Made by a program: the position numbers and the translations under genes. DNA of 64,000 bases from Gammaproteobacteria bacterium (GTDB lineage: Bacteria; Pseudomonadota; Gammaproteobacteria; RBG-16-57-12): NCBI GenBank assembly GCA_021647245.1, contig JAKIVC010000003.1, forward strand, positions 1-64,000, read 5' to 3'. Positions 57,807 through 64,000 of this stretch are shown here, one piece after another. How positions within the stretch are numbered: the first letter of the stretch is position 1; each line of letters opens with the position of its first letter. The notes beneath the pieces were generated by a model. The model was not told the DNA's origin. It made no database searches and saw only the letters and a list, made by a program, of their open reading frames with translations.

Positions 57807-58127
57807 TTAGGGTGATTGACTGCTATTCAGCAACGGGAGTCGCTGGGCAAGTCCGCTGACATCGATAATGGTCCACATCTGAGCCGGAATATTACTGAAA
57901 GAGAGCTTGAGATTTCGCAATTTTGCCATCTGCATCCACTCAAGGAGTAGAGCAACACCCGCACTGTCGGAGTGTGTGACCGCAGCGAGATCAATCGACA
58001 ACTCTTCCTGCGGTTTAAAATATGCCACACTCTCGGCCAGTAGTGATGTGACAGAGGAGAAGACCAGATCGCCCTTCACCTCCATTTTACCCGCCCCTTG
58101 TGACTCGATCGTTGCCAACGCAGCCAT
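57807..58127 (-). CDS. mlaB: STAS-domain protein MlaB
   Basis: The protein has 106 residues, a single STAS domain with the DSAGVALLLEWM loop. MlaB binds the MlaF ATPase and is needed for the activity of the phospholipid ABC transporter. It overlaps the mlaC stop by one base. Confidence 0.88.
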   Translation of the reverse strand: MAALATIESQGAGKMEVKGDLVFSSVTSLLAESVAYFKPQEELSIDLAAVTHSDSAGVALLLEWMQMAKLRNLKLSFSNIPAQMWTIIDVSGLAQRLPLLNSSQSP

Positions 58128-58729
58128 TAAGGGGAGCTGCTACGTGATGAGAGTTTAGCGAGCAGACCATCAATGCCATTTTTACGAATTTCACTCGAGA
58201 AGCTGGTACGGTAATTAGTCACCAGACTAATGCCGTCAATATTGACATCGTACACCTTCCAGCCATCATCATTCAGGTGCATTTTATAGTTAATCGGGAT
58301 CGGGAACCCGCCATCCTGAGGGATCTCTGTGCTCACCGTCACATCAACGGCATCCGCCTTGGCACGCAAAGGCAAAAAGTCTACAGGCTGATCCACATTT
58401 TCCAGCAACGCTTTAGCATAGGTGCGTACCAATAGCTGGCGAAACTCATAAACAAACTGCTGTCGCTGAGCCTGATCTGCCTTGCGCCAATATTTTCCGA
58501 GCACCCACTTCGACATTTTTTCAAAATCAAAGTGCGGAAGCACAACCTCGTCAACTAATCTAAAGAGCCGCTCGGGGTCATTTTGAATCTGCTGCCGGTC
58601 GGCCTTGATCTTCTGAATAATAATTTCTGTGGTCTGCTTCACTAGTGCATCCGGTGCAACATTGGCTACCGCCAAAGCCGGAAAGGATAAAGCCATTAAC
58701 AACACACCCATCATCCCATTTCGCAACAT
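58127..58729 (-). CDS. mlaC: Periplasmic phospholipid-binding protein MlaC
   Basis: The protein has 200 residues with a signal peptide (MLRNGMMGVLLMALSFPALAVA). The MlaC/Ttg2D pattern includes LVDEVVLPHFDFEKMSKWVLGKYWRKAD and GWKVYDVNIDGISLVTNYRTSF. It ferries phospholipid between the membranes. The start directly follows the TolC-family stop with no gap. Confidence 0.93.
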   Translation of the reverse strand: MLRNGMMGVLLMALSFPALAVANVAPDALVKQTTEIIIQKIKADRQQIQNDPERLFRLVDEVVLPHFDFEKMSKWVLGKYWRKADQAQRQQFVYEFRQLLVRTYAKALLENVDQPVDFLPLRAKADAVDVTVSTEIPQDGGFPIPINYKMHLNDDGWKVYDVNIDGISLVTNYRTSFSSEIRKNGIDGLLAKLSSRSSSP

Positions 58730-60091
58730 TTAACTCTCCCCACTCACAACAGATAGTGTTTTAACCTGCATATTATATTCGTACACTGCCTGCAAATATT
58801 GACTGTACGCCAACACATAAGCTTGTAGAGCTGTGACCGCCTTATCGGCTGTTTCCAGGCCCGCTTCAAAATCAGCATAACTGGCAATCATCCAGCGCCG
58901 AGACTCCCGGGCTGCCATCTCCAGTGATGCCACCATCTCTGAATAGCCTTGAACCTGGTAGTAACTCTCTGCCACTTGAAATGGAATACCTTGGCGTGCA
59001 AACGCTGCAATCGAGAGTGTTGCATCCAGTTCGGCTTGTGCCTGTGCAACTCTCGCCGGTTGAGCACCATAAGAGAACGACCACTGCAGACCCAACACCG
59101 GTGTGGCCGCCTCATAGTTAAAGGGATCATAAACATGTGGGTTATCCAGCTGATCCCGCCCGGGCGAGAAGGCCGCACCGGCAATAATTCCAGCATAGAT
59201 ATTGGGTTTCCCCTCCGACCGCTTTGCTTCAATCAATGCTTTTCGTGCCAACAAACCCGCCTCGACCTGCTTCATTTCAGGGCGATGTTCAAGGGCTTGT
59301 TGTTGCAGCTCAGGCAGCAGGAGTGCAGGCTTGGGCAGTGGCCGAATGCGCCGTTCAATTAATTCAAACGACTCAGCTACAGGCCACTGCGTGAGTGTTC
59401 TTAAGCCCGTCATTGCGACCTTCTCCAAGGCATTTGCTTTGGCAAAATAGCCTTTGGCTAGCGCGTGGCCCGCCTTAAGGGCATAAAGGTCTGACTGTTT
59501 CGCATCGCCGCTCCCCTCTTCAAGCCAACCTTCAACCAACTCTGTTGCACTCTGTAGACGATTGCTCACATCCCGCATCAGCTTGCGCGTATCACGCGCC
59601 GCAAGATAACCGTAATACGCCTTACTCACATCCAGTGTTGTTTTACCACGTTGAACAGCAACATCTCCCTGTTTGAGGGCAATATTGCCGGTAGCCGCCT
59701 TTTCATAGTTCTCAATTTTCCCAAATGTATAGAGTGGTTTAATCAGGCTAAGCTGCAGATTAAACCAGGGGGTTACCTCATCAAAATCACGATTATCATC
59801 TCTTGGTACGCAGCTTCCGGTACAACTTTCGCCATTCTCACCGTAAAACCCACCCTCTATTCTCGGCGTAAGCCCTACAAAAGTATTCAGGCTGATGAGG
59901 AGATCATCGCTACCACTCACCTCATCCTTGCGCGCACGCGCTGCCACTACATAGTGTTCGCGCTCTATGATTCTTTGATCCACATCAAGTGCCCGCTCAA
60001 GCACCTGATCAAAATCAAGTGGCTCGGCAACCGTCGTCATACTGGCAAACAGTAGCCACAGAGCACTCAATAAAACAGCTATCCGTTTCAT
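58730..60091 (-). CDS. TolC-family outer-membrane efflux protein encoded inside the mla operon
   Basis: The protein has 453 residues with a signal peptide (MKRIAVLLSALWLLFASMTTVAEP). It has the two-fold outer-membrane efflux protein pattern: long helices with QRGKTTLDVSKAYYGYLAARD and the matching RQGIPFQVAESYYQVQGYSE in the second half. An insert with CTGSC near 88-92 may form a small disulfide loop. Its ATG overlaps the mlaD stop by 4 bases, and its stop abuts the mlaC start, so it is fully integrated in the operon. Standard mla operons (mlaFEDCB) have no such gene; a role as outer-membrane partner is inference. Confidence 0.9.
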   Translation of the reverse strand: MKRIAVLLSALWLLFASMTTVAEPLDFDQVLERALDVDQRIIEREHYVVAARARKDEVSGSDDLLISLNTFVGLTPRIEGGFYGENGESCTGSCVPRDDNRDFDEVTPWFNLQLSLIKPLYTFGKIENYEKAATGNIALKQGDVAVQRGKTTLDVSKAYYGYLAARDTRKLMRDVSNRLQSATELVEGWLEEGSGDAKQSDLYALKAGHALAKGYFAKANALEKVAMTGLRTLTQWPVAESFELIERRIRPLPKPALLLPELQQQALEHRPEMKQVEAGLLARKALIEAKRSEGKPNIYAGIIAGAAFSPGRDQLDNPHVYDPFNYEAATPVLGLQWSFSYGAQPARVAQAQAELDATLSIAAFARQGIPFQVAESYYQVQGYSEMVASLEMAARESRRWMIASYADFEAGLETADKAVTALQAYVLAYSQYLQAVYEYNMQVKTLSVVSGES

Positions 60092-60546
60092 TCATCCGCC
60101 TTGCTAAATAAAAACTGCCCAATAAGCTGCTCCAATATAACGGCCGACTGAACCAGTTTAATCGTGTCACCATCTTTTAAAACTTCATCGCTGCCACCCG
60201 GCTCCAAGCTGACATACTGTTCACCCAGCAGGCCTGAGGTGAAGATGCTGGCAGAGGTATCTTCAGGAAAAGCATCATATTGATTATCAATCAACAGCAC
60301 CACCCGTGCCTCGAAATTTTCCATATCATAGCTGATCGCTTCGACACGCCCCACTTTAACCCCGGAAACAGAAACGGGTGAGCGAACCTTCAAGCCACCA
60401 ACATTCTCAAAGCTGGCCTCAACAGTATAGCCACTATCAACCGAAAACTTGTTCAAGCTACTGACTTGCATTGAGAGAAAAAAGAGCGCAGCTATCGCCA
60501 CCACCATGAATAGCCCAACCCAGATTTCTACTGATTTTTTATGCAT
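60088..60546 (-). CDS. mlaD: MCE-domain protein MlaD
   Basis: The protein has 152 residues. One N-terminal membrane anchor (VGLFMVVAIAALFFLSM) precedes an MCE domain (YTVEASFENVGGLKVRSPVSVSGVKVGRVEAI). MlaD forms the hexameric ring of the phospholipid ABC transporter. It lies 5 bases after mlaE and overlaps the TolC-family gene. Confidence 0.94.
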   Translation of the reverse strand: MHKKSVEIWVGLFMVVAIAALFFLSMQVSSLNKFSVDSGYTVEASFENVGGLKVRSPVSVSGVKVGRVEAISYDMENFEARVVLLIDNQYDAFPEDTSASIFTSGLLGEQYVSLEPGGSDEVLKDGDTIKLVQSAVILEQLIGQFLFSKADE

Positions 60547-60551
60547 CTCAA

Positions 60552-61331
60552 TTACTCTCCAAACATCAGTGCGGTCAGCATAAAGTCGAGCGCCAGAACC
60601 GCCAGCGCCGAATGCACCACAGTGCGTGTTGTTGCACGACTCACCCCTTCAGAGGTCGGGATGGCATCGTATCCTTCGTAAACGGCAATCCAGCTCACCA
60701 CCACACCAAAAACAATACTTTTAATCACACCGTTTAAAATATCTTCTGTCAGATCAACTTTCGATTGCATCTGGGACCAAAAAGCCCCTGCATCAATACC
60801 CAGCAAACCGACCCCAACGATGTAGCCACCCACAACGCCTATGGCGCTAAAAATAGCTGCCAGCAGTGGCATCGAAATCACACCGGCCCAAAAGCGGGGT
60901 GCCACAATACGTTTAATGGGATCAACCGCCATCATCTCCATGCCAGAGAGTTGTTCGGTCGCCTTCATCAAGCCTATTTCAGCGGTTAATGCGGAGCCCG
61001 CCCGCCCCGCAAAGAGAAGCGCGGTCACCACGGGGCCCAGCTCTCTTACCAAAGAGAGCGCCACCATCACCCCAAGCGACTCCTCAGCACCAAAGTCGAT
61101 CAAGGTATAGTAGCCCTGCAACCCCAACACCATACCAACAAACAGCCCTGAGACAAATATTATCAGAAAGGACAACACACCAATCGAGTAGAGCTGCTGA
61201 ACCAGCAGAGGAGCGCGCGTGACGACATTTGGCAGCGCCGCTATCAACTGCACAAAGAACAGAAACCCTCGCCCCAAGCGCTCCAGCACTGAGATGGTCG
61301 AGCGACCTAGCTGTTGTACCTTACTTAGCAT
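60552..61331 (-). CDS. mlaE: Phospholipid ABC transporter permease MlaE
   Basis: The protein has 259 residues and about five membrane segments. The MlaE (DUF140) signature [23 protein letters not shown] is intact. It pairs with MlaF and MlaD in the inner membrane. The start overlaps mlaF by 11 bases. Confidence 0.95.
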   Translation of the reverse strand: MLSKVQQLGRSTISVLERLGRGFLFFVQLIAALPNVVTRAPLLVQQLYSIGVLSFLIIFVSGLFVGMVLGLQGYYTLIDFGAEESLGVMVALSLVRELGPVVTALLFAGRAGSALTAEIGLMKATEQLSGMEMMAVDPIKRIVAPRFWAGVISMPLLAAIFSAIGVVGGYIVGVGLLGIDAGAFWSQMQSKVDLTEDILNGVIKSIVFGVVVSWIAVYEGYDAIPTSEGVSRATTRTVVHSALAVLALDFMLTALMFGE

Positions 61332-62148
61332 CCGCAGGCCCCTCTAACAGGTCATCTAGGTAGTCACCCGCCTCGAAGTGAAATGGCACCGGGCCATCGG
61401 GTTCGCCCCTCAAGAACTGCTTCACCCAGGGTGAGGCTGAATTATTCAGCTGCTCAGGTGTGCCGTGCTCAACCACCTTGCCGTTTGAAATAAGATAGAC
61501 ATGATCGGCAATCGCGGTCGCCTCAGCCACATCGTGGCTCACCACAATACTCGATAGCCCTAATGCACTGTTAAGCTTGCGAATCAACGACACCAGCACG
61601 CCCATTGAGATAGGATCCTGCCCGGTGAAAGGTTCATCATACATAATCATCATCGGGTCAAGGGCAATCGCCCTGGCCATGGCAACACGCCTGGCCATTC
61701 CTCCTGAAAGCTCACTGGGCATCAGCTCTCTTGCGCCACGAAGCCCAACCGCTTCCAGCTTCATCAAGACTAGGTTACGGATCATTGAGGGGGAGAGCTT
61801 GGTATGTTCACGCAATGGAAAGGCAACATTATCGTATACGGTCATATCCGTCAGCAGCGCGCCACTTTGAAACAACATACCCATGCGTTTCCGCAACTGG
61901 TAGAGCGCACGGCGTGATAATGTTGTGACCTCTTCGCCATCGACACGAATTGAGCCAGAGTCCGGGCGCAGCTGGCCACCAATCAAGCGCAGCAGTGTGG
62001 TTTTACCCGTGCCACTCGGCCCCATTATGGTCGTCACCTCGCCTCGGGCAATATCCATGTCAATATCGTCAAAAATCACCCTCTCTCCGCGAGAGAAGGT
62101 CAAGCCTCGAATCTCGATCAGCGGTGCAGTTGAATTTTGTTTACTCAT
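61321..62148 (-). CDS. mlaF: Phospholipid ABC transporter ATPase MlaF
   Basis: The protein has 275 residues. Walker A is GPSGTGKTT, the ABC signature [14 protein letters not shown], Walker [14 protein letters not shown], and the H-loop VVSHDVAEA. It powers the Mla transporter. It is the first gene of the mla-ibaG-murA-his series; a gap of 193 bases separates it from lnt. Confidence 0.95.
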   Translation of the reverse strand: MSKQNSTAPLIEIRGLTFSRGERVIFDDIDMDIARGEVTTIMGPSGTGKTTLLRLIGGQLRPDSGSIRVDGEEVTTLSRRALYQLRKRMGMLFQSGALLTDMTVYDNVAFPLREHTKLSPSMIRNLVLMKLEAVGLRGARELMPSELSGGMARRVAMARAIALDPMMIMYDEPFTGQDPISMGVLVSLIRKLNSALGLSSIVVSHDVAEATAIADHVYLISNGKVVEHGTPEQLNNSASPWVKQFLRGEPDGPVPFHFEAGDYLDDLLEGPADAK

Positions 62149-62272
62149 TCAGCTTCCGTTTTCCAATTACCCATCGGCCAATTATGGGGCGCCGCATAAA
62201 GCATGAAGACTACACCATTACCCATTGCGACGAAACTCCCAGGCAATTCGACCTCACAACAAGCTGTTTTAA

Positions 62273-62278
62273 ATTATA
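62273..62278 (-). promoter_or_regulatory. Possible -10 element upstream of mlaF
   Basis: The - strand reads TATAAT here, 125 bases before the mlaF start. No good -35 stands at 16-18 bases, so it is weak. The inverted repeat GTTACAT (62305-62311) / ATGTAAC (62329-62335) lies just upstream and could be an operator. Confidence 0.25.
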
Positions 62279-62341
62279 GCCATTAGATTTTTTATACTGT
62301 TGCTGTTACATGCGTCTTTTGTATCAAAATGTAACCGCACG

Positions 62342-63853
62342 CTATATCGCACGCGCCCGATAATAGCGTCCACCAAACCATAATAGTGAGCTGACAATCA
62401 ACAGCCAAATTGGCCAGTTACCCCACATCACATAAGGCGTTGCACCGCTACGTGGCTGTACTTCACCGCTTACCACATACACTTCGTTTTGCGGGCTGAC
62501 TTCCCGCACTACACCTTTATCATCAATAATGGCGGAAATCCCGGTATTAGTGGCTCGCACGATCCATCGCTCACTCTCCAGCGCACGCATCCGTGCCATT
62601 TGCAGGTGTTGATAGGGTGCCAGTGAGCCATCAAACCAGGTATCGTTACTCACATTAACCAGCAGATTAGCCTTGGGCAGTGACTGAATCATCTCCTCGG
62701 CAAAAGCGATCTCATAACAGATCGAAGCACCAATATTTAAACCTGCGCCTCGCAGGGTCTCTTGCTGGTCACTTCCTGCGGTGAAACTGGACATTGGAAT
62801 ACTCATAAACTCAAGCAGCCGCCCGAGTACCGATTCAAAGGGGATGTATTCACCAAAAGGCACCAGGTGGCGCTTGTAATAGAGTGCTGTTTCCCCCTTA
62901 TTAAAGGCAACCAGCGCATTATAATACTGATCACTCTCTTGGTTATAAACCGGGATACCGGTAATTACCGTGGTCTCGGTCTCCTGCGCGGTGGCAATAA
63001 ACTGATCTATCTCGCCATCCACTTGATGAAGAAATGCAGTCATTGCGGTCTCCGGCCACAACACCAGATCACTTTTCCAGTGCAGATCGGTCAAGCCAGC
63101 GTAGATATTGAAATTCTCACTGCGCTGCTCAGGTAGCCACTTAACATCTAGGCCCACATTGCCTTGCATGGCACTCACCTGAATCGACTCACCCTCTGCC
63201 TCAGTCCACTCAACACTCTGCAATAGACCTGCACTCAGCCACAGCAGTATAAAAACGATGCCAAAGCGCCAGCCTTGCTGGCGCTGGTAAGCCCACAGCA
63301 ACAGCAGGCCAGCACTGAATGCAACCAGCCAGCTCACACCATAGACACCCAGTAGCGGAGCGAACCCTGACAATGGCATTTCAAGCTGGCTGGTGCCACT
63401 GTTGAGCCAGGAAAAACCGGTCAGAAACCAGCCACGAAACATCTCACACCCCGCCCACAGCGATGCTACCAGTAGCAGCTGCTGCCACGGCCTGTGACAA
63501 TGATCACGCAACTTAACTGCCAGCCAACTGGCCCCAGCTGGGTAGAGCGCCAGAATGGCCACAAAGATAGAGGTCGCTAAAAGACTGCCGGCCATTCCCA
63601 GACCGCCATAATTGTACATGCTGACAAAGACCCATGAACAGCCCACGCCAAACAGGCCAAGGCCAAACAGGTAGCCGCTGCGTAACGCCTGTTTGGAGGG
63701 TAAGGTCAGCCAATGGTGAAACAGTACCATTAAGGCCGGAAAGATGAGCAGTGAGAACTCAAAAGGGGCGAAGGCCAGCGGTGTTATGGCACCCGCAACC
63801 AGGGGAGCAATCCATATCACTGGCCCACGATTTAGGGATTTAACTAATGCCAC
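62342..63853 (-). CDS. lnt: Apolipoprotein N-acyltransferase
   Basis: The protein has 503 residues. About seven N-terminal membrane segments are followed by a periplasmic nitrilase-like domain with the catalytic Glu in VLWPETAMTAF, the Lys region YYKRHLVPFGEYIPF, and Cys in IGASICYEIAF. It adds the third acyl chain to lipoproteins. It starts with GTG at 63853, overlapping the end of corC by 14 bases. Confidence 0.95.
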   Translation of the reverse strand: MALVKSLNRGPVIWIAPLVAGAITPLAFAPFEFSLLIFPALMVLFHHWLTLPSKQALRSGYLFGLGLFGVGCSWVFVSMYNYGGLGMAGSLLATSIFVAILALYPAGASWLAVKLRDHCHRPWQQLLLVASLWAGCEMFRGWFLTGFSWLNSGTSQLEMPLSGFAPLLGVYGVSWLVAFSAGLLLLWAYQRQQGWRFGIVFILLWLSAGLLQSVEWTEAEGESIQVSAMQGNVGLDVKWLPEQRSENFNIYAGLTDLHWKSDLVLWPETAMTAFLHQVDGEIDQFIATAQETETTVITGIPVYNQESDQYYNALVAFNKGETALYYKRHLVPFGEYIPFESVLGRLLEFMSIPMSSFTAGSDQQETLRGAGLNIGASICYEIAFAEEMIQSLPKANLLVNVSNDTWFDGSLAPYQHLQMARMRALESERWIVRATNTGISAIIDDKGVVREVSPQNEVYVVSGEVQPRSGATPYVMWGNWPIWLLIVSSLLWFGGRYYRARAI

Positions 63854-64000
63854 CAGCGTGCTCTGTGGTGTTATCTTTTACTGATTTTGATGCGGGCGAT
63901 GATTCGCCATTCAGTAGAGTCATGCGCAGCAGGTGTATGCGCCGTTTGTCGGAGCGGACAACTGTAAAACTGAAGTTATCGACAACAATGACATCACCAC
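63840..64000 (-). CDS. corC: CorC/HlyC-type C-terminal end (partial, runs off the window)
   Basis: The last 52 codons of a - strand gene are visible, reading GDVIVVDNFSFTVVRSDKRR... to ...EHAGGIS and a TAA at 63840-63842. The segment matches the CorC_HlyC transporter-associated domain at the C terminus of CorC/YbeX, and corC-lnt is a conserved gene pair. The N-terminal CBS domains lie outside the window. It overlaps lnt by 14 bases. Confidence 0.85.
   Translation of the reverse strand, partial: GDVIVVDNFSFTVVRSDKRRIHLLRMTLLNGESSPASKSVKDNTTEHAGGIS

Noticed and set aside
62305-62335. Inverted repeat after lnt as an intrinsic terminator
   Set aside because: The stem is only 7 bp with a 17-base loop and no T run on the - strand; an operator is at least as likely.

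Overview
The window is a gene-dense chromosomal segment of a Gram-negative bacterium. It carries outer-membrane genes (porin, TolC family, lpxH, lnt, the Mla lipid-transport set), a homodimeric AceE/AceF/Lpd pyruvate dehydrogenase, and a gamma-proteobacterial order ibaG-murA-hisGDCBHAFIE-HIT-tatABC. Multi-haem c-type cytochromes, a haem-bearing chemoreceptor and the Mrp-type antiporter cluster suggest a respiring, probably aquatic gammaproteobacterium. I cannot name the species. No tRNA, rRNA, CRISPR array, transposase or prophage was seen.

Layout. Positions 1-9.6 kb (mostly + strand) hold two membrane-attached c-type cytochromes, a DEAD-box helicase, an orphan small protein, a DAACS transporter, an RRM protein coupled to a one-repeat DUF1456 protein, a YcgR-like c-di-GMP effector and acs. 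Positions 9.6-14.9 kb hold a porin, an AT-rich patch with a small lipoprotein, cysS, and the divergent ppiA-ppiB-lpxH operon. Positions 14.9-26.8 kb (- strand) are one long ion-homeostasis operon: CPA2/RCK antiporter, mnhE, a UspE-like protein, mnhF, mnhG, an mbhD/E-mnhB fusion, mnhC, two MnhD-type subunits, a divergent third antiporter-like subunit, and a P-type ATPase. Positions 27-36 kb hold an MscS channel, murI, a TraF_2-family predicted barrel, a phosphodiesterase-fold protein, serS, a DUF190-crcB pair, a DUF3592 protein and rhlE. Positions 36-44.2 kb hold a chemoreceptor with a CxxCH motif in its sensor and the pyruvate dehydrogenase operon. Positions 44.5-47.7 kb are a three-gene HDOD/GGDEF-EAL signalling operon. 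Positions 47.7-64 kb (- strand) run corC-lnt, then mlaFED-tolC-mlaCB-ibaG-murA-his-HIT-tatABC.

The most unusual structural signal is a family of interspersed repeats of about 167 bp. Each is an imperfect palindrome over its whole length, bounded by CTAG. There are three copies: 1-125 (cut by the window edge), 4208-4374 (complete) and 27933-28073 (right end lost). They look like non-autonomous fold-back (MITE-like) elements, and two of them sit directly at the 3' ends of genes. Other points of interest are a TolC-family gene translationally coupled inside the mla operon, a six-haem lipoprotein built of six tandem cytochrome units beside a membrane cytochrome, and an Mrp-like cluster lacking the large MnhA subunit but carrying a degenerate third subunit, a universal stress protein and a P-type ATPase.
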